The notes under the pieces are model-generated. The model saw nothing but the letters and a program-made list of their open reading frames with translations, had not been told where the DNA came from and searched no databases. Position numbers and translations under genes: made by a program. This document shows positions 1 through 11,563 of a stretch of DNA of 64,000 nt, piece by piece. This DNA comes from Omphiscola glabra (Eukaryota > Mollusca > Gastropoda > Lymnaeidae), in contig OZ024808.1 of assembly GCA_964017045.1 (NCBI GenBank), forward strand, positions 6,279,284 through 6,343,283, in the 5' to 3' direction. The number at the start of each line of letters is the position of its first letter. Within the stretch, counting starts at the first letter, position 1.

Positions 1-305
1 GAATGGTTTAGGTTTGAGGGGCTGTAAAAATGATTAGGGGTGGGAGGGAATGGGGTGGGATGGGATGGGGTGTAGGGGCTTTCACAATAAAGTGGAGGTG
101 TGAGGGGATAAGGTGTGATGGAGTTGGTAACAATGGTGTTGGGGTGGTCAGGAAGTGGATGTGGGAGGCTGTAACAATGGTGTGGGGGGTAGCGGTTAAG
201 TTGAGAGGGGCTGCAACAATACTTGGGGTGGGAAGGGATAAGATGTGAGCAGTTATAACAATTATGTGGGGGGGGGGGCAGGGGAAAATGTATGAGGGGG
301 CTGGT
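1..305. repeat. G-rich imperfect minisatellite
   Basis: Loose tandem repeats of roughly 50-60 bases built from blocks such as GGGGCTGTAACAAT and GGGGTGGGA. Strong G/C strand asymmetry. A short ORF here is a product of the repeat and has no gene-like features. Confidence 0.7.
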
Positions 306-536
306 AGGGAGTTGGTAAATGTTAGTCAAGATGTAATTGGTAATATGACATCTATATTCGTTGATATTCTGAGAATGTGTAGTTGTGATTGTATCAGCCA
401 TATTGTAAAGTTGTAATGGTATCAACCATATTGTGTAGTTGTAATGATATCATGGGGTATATGGTGATGTTAATAGCGCTGCACATGACATAAGCGCTAA
501 GTCGACCAGGCACAGAACGATTTTTTAAAACGTGCT

Positions 537-682
537 GAACCTGCAAACAGCACAATCCCTGCAAATTACACTATACCTGCAAATTACACCATACCTGCAA
601 ATTACACCATACCTGCAAATTACACCATACCTGCAAATTACACCATACCTGCAAATTACACAACACCTGCAAATTACACTGA
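537..682. repeat. 18-bp minisatellite
   Basis: About eight copies of CCTGCAAATTACACCATA with few changes. Because 18 is a multiple of three, reading frames stay open on both strands; I do not regard them as genes. Confidence 0.9.
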
Positions 683-1999
683 GACTAAACTGTCGTGTCT
701 GCGTAATAAGTTTTCCGACTTCAACGTCTTCACCAATGGATGGGTCTGTCAAGTGCACTAAAATGGATCCAGGTGCTCTCTCTATTTCTCTGCCGCCATT
801 TATGTACAGGCAGGCCCTTTATGCCAAGGCACGCATCCCTGTTTTAATCCGGTACAACTTACTCATGTCTATGTTGATGTAGATTTTATTCTATGAGGCT
901 AGTAGCTATCTTCTTTCTTGTTCTTCGATGTAGAGATGACATGGAGATGACGTGTGTAGTCTTTTTTAAGACAACTCGTTCCGGGGGTTGGGCAGTGGAT
1001 GGTGGGAGAAGGAAGCATTCCAGATGTTGGCTGGACGGTGCTAGCGGTGTATGGAAGTGGAGGTGGGACAACGGGACCGGCATATGCGGATAATGAAATA
1101 TATGAGCGTAGCGATAGTTAATTGGTTCCACTATTTCACTAATTTGAATAGGACCTGGTTGACATTGCGTCCACTACATAACAAAGTCTATCACTATAAT
1201 TTACTAGAACATTAATTAAACAAAGTACTTTCACTAAAACCATTAACAACAAAAAAATATTCATAAAAAAACACAGATCGGATAATAAAATATTTAAAAT
1301 TAATCTTATAATCTTAGACAATAATAGAATGACAATAGTGCTAACCATCATGGGATATTAGACATTGCAGTTACTGGTAAAGTGTATGCTAGTAATTCAC
1401 CTGATGGATTTGATGTAGAACAAAATTAATAACAAGATTTGGTACGTTGACTCGACACGGTCGGTATAAACTAAATTCACAATTTTTTAAAAGCCTCCAT
1501 GCCTTTTTGCCTCATTACTTTGTATAGTATCCTTCCACTCTAGTTCACGTTTTTGTGATTAAGGTCTTGTGCCGAGTCCGAATTTTTTTCCTTTTATTTT
1601 TTAGATATGATACATATTAAAAAGTGAAAATTTGATTTTGGATTTGTTTGTTCCACAAAGGCTTTCACAAGGATTGATGGATCTTGACCAAACTTGGGAC
1701 ACATATCCATCATTATCCAGAAGGAACTCTTGAGGAGTTTTGAACTTTAAAATTTATATATTCCGTTTCTGCCCGACGTCCCTGAATTCGTTTTTTTTCC
1801 TTATATGAGTTATTTAAAAAAATTAACAACAAATACTCCTACATGAATAGATTGATCTTGACCAATCTTAGTACACCTACGCTTGATTAACCATATTCAG
1901 ATACCGAAGGGTACTGAACTCATAATTTCCACTCTAAGCTATATAAAACTTAATAGGCTTAGAAAACACTATAGGTTTTATATGAAGTGATGGATCTAG
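683..1999. other. No gene seen; AT-rich intergenic DNA
   Basis: Only short, composition-driven ORFs. Between about 1650 and 1900 a motif close to TTGATCTTGACCAAACTTGG occurs twice about 190 bases apart, each followed by a run of T and TTATATGAG. Similar blocks occur inside the 5.5-9.1 kb element, so this may be a worn relative of it. Confidence 0.5.
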
Positions 2000-2110
2000 A
2001 ACAGAGATCGGTAAATCGCGGCTCACCAGCCGCATGCGACTCTTTAGTGACCTGAGTGCGGCTGGGCCAGTCGGCCACAAATCGGTTTCGACTCCGAAAA
2101 ACATGATTCT
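2000..2110 (+). mobile_element. Possible hAT-type repeat fragment
   Basis: GC-richer island with the pattern GGCTCACCAGCCGCATGCG and later GAGTGCGGC, reminiscent of hAT non-autonomous element ends in many animals. No clear second terminus or target duplication. Low confidence. Confidence 0.25.
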
Positions 2111-2699
2111 TGACAGGTTATTGAAAAGAACTGTAACTCTTAAATTTTTTTATCGTCCTGCTGCTGATTTTTGGCTCTTTTGACAAAAGATTTTGCTGAC
2201 CACTAATCTAGGCCTAGCTTGGTAGCAATACATTTCGTTGTATGTACAGAAATATCGGTGGATTTAAAATGAAAAATGTCCAATCTATTAGGGCCGTTCT
2301 AGATCTTTCCAGCTATATCTGTGGCGTTTTAAAGCTATTTTAATGGGACAACGTTTAATGTTAACTTACATTTATCTGAATGATTTTTATAGGGCCCTCT
2401 ATCTCAGGAAATTCTAAATCGGTTCAATTATGTAATGGGCCCCCACCGGGGCCCTTCTATGAACTTAAATGTGCTACAGTTCTGGTAGTGCATATATTTA
2501 TACAATTTGTCGTATTTTAAAAACAATTTCGTAGCAAAATTATTTCCACACGTTTTAAATTTATTCTAGAATGTTCCAGAAAGTTCTATATTGTTCTACG
2601 GAGATATATAATGGAATCTAAAAGCTTTTTGCAATGTTAGTTTTGCTCTATTCATTTCTATACCTTCATGGGAATTTCCCCTTAAAATACCCTTCATCA
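2111..2699. other. No gene seen
   Basis: AT-rich single-copy-looking DNA with no convincing ORF, repeat or splice-flanked exon. Confidence 0.5.
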
Positions 2700-2850
2700 T
2701 CCTACCGGGAACAAAATCCCACTGGGAACATGAACCCACCGAGGAACAGGGACCTACAGGGGAAAAAGATCCAACATTAAACTGGAACCCACTGGTGATG
2801 CGATCCCATCAGGTAACGGGATCAAAGCAAGTTTGGGATCCCATAGCGAG
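2700..2850. repeat. Degenerate ~22-bp repeat
   Basis: Imperfect tandem copies built on GGGAAC/GGATC and CCCACTGG-like blocks, about six to seven copies with heavy divergence, so an old array. Confidence 0.55.
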
Positions 2851-2970
2851 ACGAAACGTTATTATAATTACTTTTTATAGGCGACACATTAATAATTTTT
2901 TGTTTTTGATATAAGGTTTCTTTCTTTTTTCTCGGAGCTTAATTTCAATATTAATTAAAAGGCCGTAGAA

Positions 2971-3779
2971 CAGTGGTTCTCAACCTTTCTAGTGCCACGA
3001 CCCTTTAATACAGTTCCTCATGTTGTGGCGACCACCAACCACAAAATTATTTTCGTTGATACTTCATACTGTAGAGTATATGTGTTTTCCGATGGACTTA
3101 GGCGACCCCTGTAAAAGGGTCGTTCGACCCCTGTTATGAAGGATGACGTGTTTTGATACCCGCTTAGTCCGCACTCCACGTGCATGACCTCTTTTCAGTC
3201 AAGGCCGTTTTGGGGGTGGCTAGAAAAATATCACTTTGTTGACATTTTAGCTTACTATCGTCCGTTTCAGTCGAACGTGGTAGAATGATCTCGAGAATGC
3301 TGGAAGCAGTGAGATAGCGTATTATTTTCTAGAATGATCATTTGAAGTAGACTATAAAAGGTTGAACGACTGAACGTGTAGGCAGAGTGAGAGAGAGATT
3401 TTCCTTTCCTTTACCACGAGATGTGCTGTGTGTCATTTAATACTTTGTTTTGTGTAGATTTTTCTATTTCCTCGTAATACAATTTTGTGCTCATTGTATT
3501 TTTGTACACAGTACCGGTACCTGCAAACTGTAAGTTAATGATTTGTAATCACATTCTTTTGCTGTTGTAACTTAATTGAAATTCATACATTAAAAACGTA
3601 ATAATTGTAATTAGCTCTGGCTTTGTGTGTCGTATTATTTGTTATTATTTTTAAACTTTGGTATCGTCCTTTATTATGGACTGTTTTAGAACGAGCCATA
3701 GACAAAAGATAAGAGATTAAATTCTCCATTTATAACGGTCAGTAATACCCTTTTGAGACCCACAGGTTGAGATCCACTG
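2971..3779 (+). mobile_element. SPIN-like hAT MITE, split by a nested insertion
   Basis: The left end starts CAGTGGTTCTCAACCTTTCT and the right end closes with GAGATCCACTG, an imperfect terminal inverted repeat. An 8-bp target duplication flanks it: CCGTAGAA at 2963-2970 and CAGTAGAA at 3780-3787, 7 of 8 matching, as expected for hAT elements. The internal text (AATACAGTTCCTCATGTTGTGG, AAATTATTTTCGTTG, TGTGTTTTCCGATGG, then the GGCGACCCC/GGGTCGTTCGACCCC block) agrees with my memory of non-autonomous SPIN elements. Without the 615-base insertion at 3132-3746 the element is about 190 bases, so it is itself internally deleted. It encodes no transposase. The family call is from memory and needs an alignment. 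Confidence 0.75.
3132..3746 (+). mobile_element. LTR-like insertion (copy 1) nested in the SPIN-like MITE
   Basis: A 615-base block begins TGTTATGA and ends AGTAAT, flanked by ACCCC (3127-3131) and ACCCT (3747-3751), a 5-bp near-duplication. A reverse-orientation relative lies at 58390-58967 with the same boundaries and a perfect 5-bp duplication. Both carry a TATAAAAG box (near 3354 here) and, upstream, TTCTAGAATGATCATTTGAA, which contains TTCnnGAA. The length, TATA box and target duplication fit a solo LTR; the non-CA 3' end is atypical. No coding region. Confidence 0.5.
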
Positions 3780-3837
3780 CAGTAGAAGCTGTTGTTCTAC
3801 CAAAGCAATCCCGGTCAACGCCGGGTATATTTGCTAG

Positions 3838-3895
3838 TATATATATATGTATTTATAAATATACAATATATATATATATATATGTGTGTGTGTAA
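3838..3895. repeat. TA/TG microsatellite
   Basis: Runs of TA followed by TG. It sits just upstream of a hammerhead-like motif. Confidence 0.85.
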
Positions 3896-3931
3896 TGTAA
3901 ATTAAACTTTAACGAATGTTTTTTTGTTGCA

Positions 3932-3960
3932 CTGATGAAAACATTTACCGAAACATTTCC
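3932..3960 (+). ncRNA. Hammerhead-ribozyme-like core motif
   Basis: CTGATGA, then a short potential stem-loop, then CCGAAAC. This matches the conserved hammerhead core (CUGAUGA ... GAAA) found in Penelope-like retroelements. Two relatives occur at 13220 and 17634. Stem pairing here is weak, so activity is uncertain; it is probably a retroelement relic. Confidence 0.3.
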
Positions 3961-3966
3961 ATTTGT

Positions 3967-4309
3967 ATTTCATGTAATCATAATTAAAGATTAACGTATA
4001 ATATTTTCACAAATTTGTGAGTGTGTCTCATTAATCTATAATGCATGACCACGATATGATCAACATATTTAAATAATGCTAGGCAATTGATAATCAAAAC
4101 AGTCATATCATTCCAGCCAATCATAATGATCCCACACACGACAGTGTAATACCAGGCCCTCACAAAAATACATCAAGTTATTGTGCAGCAATTATTATGA
4201 TTAAGCGTGCTGATTTCCTTGTCGCTAGAGTTGTGTTTCGGAAAATAGGAAATGGCTGCCCCTAATTGATGTTATCCATAACATAAAATCTCTTTGATCT
4301 TTTTATGGT
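3967..4309. other. No gene seen
   Basis: AT-rich sequence without a supported exon or repeat structure. Confidence 0.5.
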
Positions 4310-4312
4310 TCC

Positions 4313-4410
4313 ATGACGGGAGTGAGGGAGGGATGTTGGGGGAGGGGGTGTTGGGGGAGGGGGTGTTGGGGGAGGGGTGTTGGGGAGGGGGTGTTGAGGG
4401 TTGGTGGGAG
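4313..4410. repeat. 15-bp G-rich minisatellite
   Basis: About five copies of GGTGTTGGGGGAGGG. It has runs of four or more G, so the plus strand could form G-quadruplexes. Confidence 0.8.
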
Positions 4411-4689
4411 CATTCGGCGTGCGCCAAATAATTACTTTATCAAAAAACTTCTTCTTTTGGGTTTCCTGAATATTATATTACTTTATAATTTGTGAGTACA
4501 CGCGTACGTAAATACACGTACATATACACTCGTAAAACATACACGTACATACAAATACGTGCAGAAAAACGTACATGCACACAAACAGCTGAGCATGCTT
4601 TCAGCTTAACACAGACATAAGACACGTTCAGATCTTGCAACAGAGCAACGGCTGAGGTTTTCAGCCTTTTATTGCTGTTTGTCTCTCGT

Positions 4690-5022
4690 CAAAGATGGGG
4701 ACATATACAATCAAGATGGGGACAGGTACAGTCATCCAATGGGGACAGATACAATCAACCAAGATGGGGACAGATACAGTTATCCAAGATAGGGAAGGTA
4801 TAGTCATCCGATGGGGACAGATATAGTTATCCAAGATGAGGACAGGTACAGTCATCTAATGGGGACAGATACAGTCAGCCAAGATGGGGACAAATACAGT
4901 TATCCAAGATGGGGACAGATACAGTCATCCAATGGGGACAGATACAGCCAACCAAGATGGGGACAGAAAATAGGGACAGGTACAGTCATCCAATGGGGAC
5001 AGATACAGTCATCCAAAAGGGG
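4690..5022. repeat. ~25-bp minisatellite (GGGGACAGATACAGT core)
   Basis: About thirteen imperfect copies with alternating endings (CATCCAAT versus TATCCAAG). Open frames on both strands derive from the repeat. Confidence 0.85.
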
Positions 5023-5029
5023 CATATTA

Positions 5030-5564
5030 TGTGTTGACATCTGAGTGGTGCAGCAACGTCAAACTGATGTTCCCATGAGGAAGGAATGCCACATTGACGT
5101 GTCACAAAATATTAATAAGCAAATGTCGTATGTTAGATTTATAATAACATATATGTTGTTGATTAAGACAACAGAAATAAATATGTTTTGGGGGAGGGGG
5201 GTCAGAACGATGCAAGGTCAAGTACGTCTTTATGAATAAGATGCTTGATGGTAATTGTATGTTGATGATACTTAATGGAGATTAAGTAGTGATACTATAC
5301 CCAACATATTGACATACAAATGTGATATTTAATAGTGATACTACACACATATTGGCTAACATACAAATGAGATATCATGTAGTGCTGACAAACACATACA
5401 TAAAAGCATTTAAATGTTATAACTAACTAGTAGTGCTATCACACACGCAAACACACACACACACTAACTTGTTTGTGTAGCATATCGGGACACAGGTGAA
5501 GTTAAGCCTGCCATTAACTCTGTCGCCCTGTCTTTCACTAGTCAGACCGTGAAAATCTAGGAGA
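5030..5564. other. No gene seen
   Basis: AT-rich with a short CA run near 5445-5465. No supported gene. Confidence 0.5.
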
Positions 5565-7169
5565 GAATATTATTACATCTAGCGAAATAGCCAGGCAAAC
5601 AATGGTGACCGCAATGCATGAAAATCCCATCTACTAAGGTTACTTGACAAAACATGAATGCAAGTGACGCATTTTATAATATTCCCAATTAGTGCTACCC
5701 ACTCCTCCTGGTAAGTCACTACCCCTGAAATATATTAATATCTAAATGTCCCACCCCCTTCTACTATTACACCAATATTTATAGTGCTCCCCCCCAGGTT
5801 ATAAACGGCACACTTTGTCCACGCCCCTGAACTATATTGCTAATATTGAAACGCCCCATCCACTTTTACATTGTCGATTTACTACACCACTAGATCTAGC
5901 CCGCCAAACATTGTCCACATCAATATGTCTACTTTAAGTATAATTCTCTATGTTTGAGAGAAAGTATATATATAAGATTGAGCTATGCTGACCGTAACGC
6001 CAAAGAACCAAAAAGGTTTAAATACGGTCGGATTCTTAAAAACGATCATAGTTATTTTCTATTTCTTTACGGAAATCGAATCAATTTAAATGCGCACAAA
6101 ATATATATCCGCTTTTATTTTAGTAAAAGTTTAAGCATTATTATTATAAAATACAAATAAATTTAAAGTAACAACTTAGGAACTATTTTAGGCATTGTAT
6201 ATGCGTTTGAAAGTTATGGAAAAAAAAATTAAATACAAAAATTATTTTCCAAGAATTACACCATAATCACATTTATCGGGAAAACCCAAACATCGGTTGT
6301 TTTTAGTGCGTTGTTAATATTGACAAATAAAATTAAAATTAATTTGTTCTAAATAAACAAGCTAATGACGTCATAGCGGAAATTGCCTATTTTAGCCAAA
6401 ACTCTTAAGTTTGTTTGATTTAATAACCGCGCGTTACAAAACTGATAATGTATTTTCCCCTTCTTAAAAGCAAAAGTAATAAATATAATCGATTGCTTTT
6501 TAAATTGTTAATAAAAACACACACAAATGTTAGCTTTCTATTTTAAACATTTATTAAGTTTTTACTTTTTTAAATTCCAAAAATATACTTTTCTTAAATT
6601 TATAGCGTAATAAAAATTTAACCTTTAAATATAGGAAATAGGAAAATGTCTTTTAATTCAATCAGTGCAGCGAAACTCCATTGCCTAATAGCATTCACTA
6701 ATCCACTTATGACTAATCCAAATAAGAACAAACCAAATGAAATGCAAAATATGTTTCTTTGGGTATAGATGGGACTACATTTCGGAAAAAAAATATTGTA
6801 TTAATTTTATTTAAATCCTGGGGGGGGGGGGGGTCACTTTGCCCCAAGGCAACATGCGTTTCAATATAAAGCAATGCATTTGATCAATAATTAACCTTCT
6901 TGGGTGCATACATATCGGATGTTACACTCTCTTTTTACAAATAAACACATGTTACCAATTAAGAAAATCAATGGCGTTAACAAAACGTGGCTACATTTAT
7001 ATGAGCATACCCATGTCAAATATTCAAAACCCGATCATTTTACACATTTGAAAATTTAATTTTGAAAAATTTAAATAGGATAATATTTTCTTTAAAAACA
7101 ATTGAAAATATATTTTTGTTTTTACTTGCGAAAAGTAAAGTGGGTATTTTTTTATGAGATAACAATTTT

Positions 7170-7410
7170 ATTTAAAAAAGACACTCATGTCTGTCATAGA
7201 CACTCAAGTCTGTCATAGACACTCAAGTCTGTCATAGACACGCAAGTCTGTTATAGACACGCAAATCTGTCATAGACACTCAAGTCTGTCATAGACACTC
7301 AAGTCTGCTATGAACACTCAAGTCTGTTATAGACACTCAAGTGTGTCATAGACACGCAATTCTGTCATAGACACTCAAGTCTGTCATAGACACTCAAGTC
7401 TGTTATAGAT
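7170..7410. repeat. 19-bp minisatellite inside E1
   Basis: About twelve copies of CACTCAAGTCTGTCATAGA with scattered changes. Copy E2 has no counterpart, so it expanded after the two copies separated. Confidence 0.9.
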
Positions 7411-7824
7411 GTGAAAAACGGTTGCGAGATTCTTCTTTAGATGAAATAATTCTTTGTTTTACGATTTTCTGATAATACATAATTAAACAAACTAGGCAAA
7501 AGTTTTTAAAAATGTTTGATGAAGATATCAATATTTCAAATTCCTTCAAAAAATGTATATCGTATATTGAGTTTTTGTTGTAAATTTAAGATTATGTTTT
7601 CACAATTTTTAGGGGTAGGAACTAGGGTGTGTACATTTTTACGTGGATGACAGTATCTTTAAATCCAATGAGTTTACAGTTCTGAAAAAATAGATGCTAC
7701 ATTCTCATTTTACCAATGTTAACAAAACGTACAATTACATAAGTATAGCCATGAACATAAAACCCAATTATTTTACAAAATGTTATATTTAAAATAGAGA
7801 TGGGTTAAGTTTTTTTTTTAGATA

Positions 7825-7935
7825 GATCGATAGATAGAGGACAGACAGAGAGACAGAGAGAGAGACAGACAGACAGACAGACAAAAGGATAGAAAGAGAG
7901 AGAGAGATAGAGTTAGCGATAAAAAGACAGACAGA
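7825..7935. repeat. AGAT/AGAC/AGAG microsatellite
   Basis: Mixed tetranucleotide tract inside E1. A much longer relative occupies the matching place in E2 (37865-38690). Confidence 0.85.
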
Positions 7936-9140
7936 ACGCTTCCTTGAATAGTTGCGCCAAAGGTATCTTTTATTTGGTAAGCTATATCTATAAATATATA
8001 TAACAATTAATGGATGTATGTATGTCACGTATGTGTTCCTATAGCACTCATCCGATTACGATAAAACTTTTGTGACTTTTTGTAAACAAGTCCGCAAATT
8101 TTTATGAATTATTACACACATTTTAGATTATTCCGTTTTGGCCCCGGGACCCTAAATTCTTTTTTAAAAAAAATTTTATGAGCTAAATATAATTTCCGTA
8201 AGTATGTGTTCCTATACCATTCGTCCGATTGCGATAAAAGTTTGGTTAATAGGTTATCCATTTTGAAATATTCCTTTTGGGGCCGGGGGCCCTAAGTAAT
8301 ATTTTTATTATATGAGCTATACAAATATAATTTCAAACTGAGCTATTGCATGGGTGGATAGAATTGAATCAAATACAAGCGACATTTCAGTTTGTGTGTG
8401 ACATAATAAGCAGGTTTTCGAAGTAGAAAAACCATTTGACAATATTACTTTTGGGGTTGGGGAGGGGGGTATTTAAAAAAAATATTTTGTGAGCTTTATA
8501 AATATAATTTAAAACAGAGCAATTGCATGCGTGGATCAATCGCTACAAGTGCGTCGACTAAATTTTGAAAATCCATGCTTCTCACGTGGACAGATGTGCG
8601 TTGACTGCTCGCGCATGGAAAAACCTTCCAATTTATTTGCATACGCACCAGACGGTAAAAACAAAATATTTTCTATTTAAAAAATTACTTCCAAAACGTA
8701 ATTTAAACACAAACACTTTTTTCTTTTAGTGGCATTGCAACGCATGCTGGTTTGTCTCTAGTGGTTGAATAGTGAGTGCAATAGAGCGCAAAATATAATT
8801 CCCGATAACTACACTAAAATATTATTTTTTATATAACGCAACTGCGTTTGGTGCGTAATATTTTCATTTCGGAAAATGAAATCGTCTCTATTTAAGTATG
8901 GTGTAAAAATCGTCGGTTTAAAAGTGGTTGGGACATCAGAATATTTAATATAATTCATGGGCGTGAAATAAAAAGTGTGCAGTGACGTAACATGGAGAAG
9001 TGGGTGTATAGAAAATTGGGATTCTTAAATGTGCTATACTGGAGTTCATGTTTGGTCAAGTGACTTTAGTAGATGGGAAGTTCACGCATTGCTGCCGGCA
9101 ATGTTTGGCAGGTTATAAGTAGTTGTGAATAATTACCATA

Positions 9141-9569
9141 TTTTTTAATCAAGCAGTCACGCGAGTCAATGAATGATAATAATAATAAAACATTTTAATT
9201 GCACTTTTATAAAACAACACCCAAACATTCCATTTAGATTAAGTTGTAAGCAAATAGGAAATATTATTGTGTACTCATTAAAAAGCTTATATAAGTTACT
9301 GCCTGACATGGTACATTTGTGGTGCAGCTCTATGGTTCTCTACTTAGTACGTGTGCCTCTAAAAACATTTGAGTACATTCTGCTGTACAGAAATAGACCA
9401 AGACGTCGTGTCGAACGAACAGAGTTCTCTTGATCTGTTTGTAGTCTTATTTAGGGACGTTTTTATGTCGAGACGATGTTGCCATCAAAGTTTGGTGAGT
9501 CGAATTTTTAAAATACATTTTATATCAGAAAACAATCCCCTTCCTAAGTATTAGACAGACATTTAACAG
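9141..9569. other. No gene seen
   Basis: Two short overlapping ORFs (9173-9554) have no recognisable motif and no splice support. Confidence 0.45.
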
Positions 9570-9574
9570 ACATT

Positions 9575-9905
9575 ATTAGTATTATTATTGGTAGCTTTCT
9601 ATAGTGTGGTACCCAAGCCTTGGACTGGGCTCACCACGCTGTACATACAATTTAACAAACATAATCATGAACTTAAAAATTAACATACATTAATTAAATA
9701 AAACAAAACAAACGTGTATTCGCCCAACCATTCCATAACTTTTTAAATATCAAGCCATGGACGGAATCCAAAAGTATCGTTTATCGATCAGAGGGGGAAT
9801 CAGTCAGGTTAAGAGAGTTTAAATAGATGTGTTTTGAATGCAGTTTTGAAAGCTGTGATGGTTGTTATATTGCAGATGTGTAGTTGAAGAGAATATACAC
9901 ATTTA
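9575..9905 (-). mobile_element. 3' end of a CR1/L2-like retrotransposon
   Basis: The ATT-rich tail, GTGGTACCCAAGCC and GGCTCACCACGCTGTACAT closely match the tail of the longer element at 32985-34806 in the same orientation. The match continues through CAAGCCATGGACG and GTGTTTTGAATGCAGTTTTG. Only the last ~330 bases are present, the usual 5' truncation of LINE insertions. Confidence 0.8.
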
Positions 9906-10129
9906 ATAATATATGCAGACATTTCAGATGGCACCAATATTTACTATTTCAGAGAAATGGCCCTTGAGAAATAATTCAGTATACAACTACATAGCGTTTG
10001 GTCTCTGCTTTACGTCGACATGTATTTACATCATATTTACATCAAATTTACATCATAAAATAGAGCTATCAATGTGACATAGATAACATACTCAAAGTCA
10101 TCCACGTCATCCATGTCATCCAGTGGTTC

Positions 10130-10264
10130 CTAATATGTGCTCATCAGAGCAATAAGTGCTCCCCGTGCACTTTTCATGGACTCCATCATGCCCCCAAACA
10201 CTTTCAACTTGTAAGACATGAGGTAGGCCAATGCGGCCCCCTTTAGACATTGATTTAAAAATTC
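10130..10264 (-). CDS. Candidate terminal exon, unknown protein
   Basis: On the minus strand TTTATTTTTTTCAAG (a good acceptor) precedes 44 codons and a TAG stop. The peptide starts EFLNQCLKGAALAYLMSYKL and ends in ALIALMSTY. It is rich in Met, Ala, Leu and Lys and reads like an amphipathic helix rather than noise. It lies about 570 bases beyond the end of gene 1 on the same strand, so it could be the last exon of another gene or an alternative last exon of gene 1. No canonical AATAAA follows closely. Frame and composition are the only support. Confidence 0.3.
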   Translation of the reverse strand, partial: EFLNQCLKGAALAYLMSYKLKVFGGMMESMKSARGALIALMSTY

Positions 10265-10834
10265 CTTGAAAAAAATAAACGCAGCAAACCAAAGAACGTG
10301 TCGGCAGGAAGCCTTGACCGGAGAACAAACGACAGTAAAAACAGAATTAAATTTATAAAATAGCAATAAGCTGAAAAGTAGTATCTGAGATGGCAGCAAA
10401 AGAATTGTGACAGAAAGTAAGTAGATGAGAGATTATTTACAGGCGAAAAGGTGAAGAAAAGAGGAGAAGTAAGGCCACTGCGATTGGTCGTGACGCGGAG
10501 GGGTGGAGCAAAGGATTAAAAGGTGAATGAAAACATGGCGTTCATTCTAAATTATACATAAATTAAGTACAGAAATTATTTCAGTAATATTCAAGACTTA
10601 CAACAGACTATGACTAACTGGTTAGAAATAGTAGCCAGGATTTAAATCTCTAACATTCTCCTTTCTATTAGTGTATTTTAGGTAACTTTCAGGCATATTA
10701 AAACTGATTTTATAATCTCAGTTATTCGTTTCAAATATTAATTGCTCCACATCATTTTTTTTTAAAATGAAAGATTTAATTAAGTCATGCGGTTGCCATA
10801 TTACTACCTCCATTCAGTAACCATAACTCACGAA
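10265..10834. other. No gene seen; 3' flank of gene 1
   Basis: AT-rich DNA between the end of gene 1 and the candidate exon. It includes the likely poly(A) signal of gene 1. Confidence 0.5.
10775..10780 (-). terminator. Likely poly(A) signal of gene 1 (ATTAAA)
   Basis: ATTAAA on the minus strand, 55 bases after the TGA stop of gene 1. It is the commonest variant of AATAAA and well placed, though AT-rich DNA makes chance hits likely. Confidence 0.4.
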
Positions 10835-11563
10835 TCACTTAAACACATCAATGGCGAATTTCATTTTGAATGTCTTCCCTTGCACACAATACCCCTTCTT
10901 CTTGAGATCGGCCACGGACACACTCCCCACCATCCACATTTTATCCTGGAAGAAATTCCCCACCGCCTTCCCCACCACCCAGTCCACCATGTTGCCGGAC
11001 CTGTCGGTCACGCTGACCTTGCACTGGAACCGCCCGGACTTGGTCAGGTGGTCGTTCCCCGACGGATGCGTCGACTCGCCGTATATCCGGACGAACATCT
11101 GCCCGTCTTTGGTGAAGTCTGCCCCACCCAGGACCTTGTAGTTGAGGTCGCCGATGTGATAAGAATGGCTGGACACCTGTCCCTGTGTTTTGACGAGGTT
11201 GTCAACACCCTGAATGTCCCACTCGAACACGTGCTTGACCCGCGTGTCGGTCGGCACGCGGGGTGCAGGGGGCTCGGGCGCCTGCTGGGAACTCGGAGAG
11301 ACGGGTTCCCTCTTGGACAGACCAACGATGTCGCGACGGACCTGGATGATATGCTGACCGAGGTGGTCGGACGTCTCGAGGAACTCTTTCTTCAAAGACG
11401 TGACGGTCTCCTGAAGTCCAGAGGACGACTCAACCACGGCTTTCTGGAGGTTGATGTTCATCGTCTTCAGATGCTCCATGGTCTCGTTCAGTCGCCTGAT
11501 CTCTCCGAGCATCTGGGCCTGGTTAGTCTCGATCTCCTTCAGCCTGGCACTCATTTCGGAGTC
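10835..11563 (-). CDS. Gene 1 terminal exon: coiled coil plus MATH/TRAF-C-like domain
   Basis: The exon begins after CTCCTCCCAG at 11563 and runs 242 codons to a TGA. Residues about 1-85 form a heptad-rich coiled coil (MSARLKEIETNQAQM onward). A Ser/Pro-rich linker (SSQQAPEPPAPR) follows, then about 130 residues with MATH/TRAF-C features: an opening FEWDI strand, FVRIYGES in the middle, FQCKVSVTDRSGN, and a closing GKTFKMKFAIDVF strand. TRAF-type proteins join a coiled coil to a MATH domain to trimerise and bind receptor tails or partners in the cytoplasm; that role here is inference. GC content and codon pattern stand out from the AT-rich surroundings. The opposite-strand ORF (10787-11593) is its shadow. 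Upstream exons at 15945 and 16796 join in matching phase. The closest relative in the window is the coiled-coil exon of gene 2 (40060-40455). Confidence 0.8.
   Translation of the reverse strand, partial: DSEMSARLKEIETNQAQMLGEIRRLNETMEHLKTMNINLQKAVVESSSGLQETVTSLKKEFLETSDHLGQHIIQVRRDIVGLSKREPVSPSSQQAPEPPAPRVPTDTRVKHVFEWDIQGVDNLVKTQGQVSSHSYHIGDLNYKVLGGADFTKDGQMFVRIYGESTHPSGNDHLTKSGRFQCKVSVTDRSGNMVDWVVGKAVGNFFQDKMWMVGSVSVADLKKKGYCVQGKTFKMKFAIDVFK

Larger units (their letters stand above)
5565..9140. mobile_element. ~3.5-kb element with long terminal inverted repeats (copy E1)
   Basis: The left end (about 5591-5900) is repeated in inverted orientation at the right end (about 8890-9115). Shared blocks include CCCATCTACTAA, TTGACAAAACATGAA/TTGACCAAACATGAA and CCACTTTTA. 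The interior is AT-rich and lacks a credible transposase. It holds two blocks with GTGTTCCTATA followed by a form of CCGATTGCGATAAAA, and the segment GTGGCATTGCAACG near 8730. Interior sequence aligns in direct orientation with 36775-39545, and the end segment aligns with 30250-30550. This fits a foldback-type or MITE-like DNA element; the superfamily is unknown. Ends are approximate. Confidence 0.65.

Noticed and set aside
7170..7410. Regular short repeats suggesting a CRISPR array
   Set aside because: Head-to-tail units with no unique spacers and in a eukaryotic setting. The same holds for all other arrays here.
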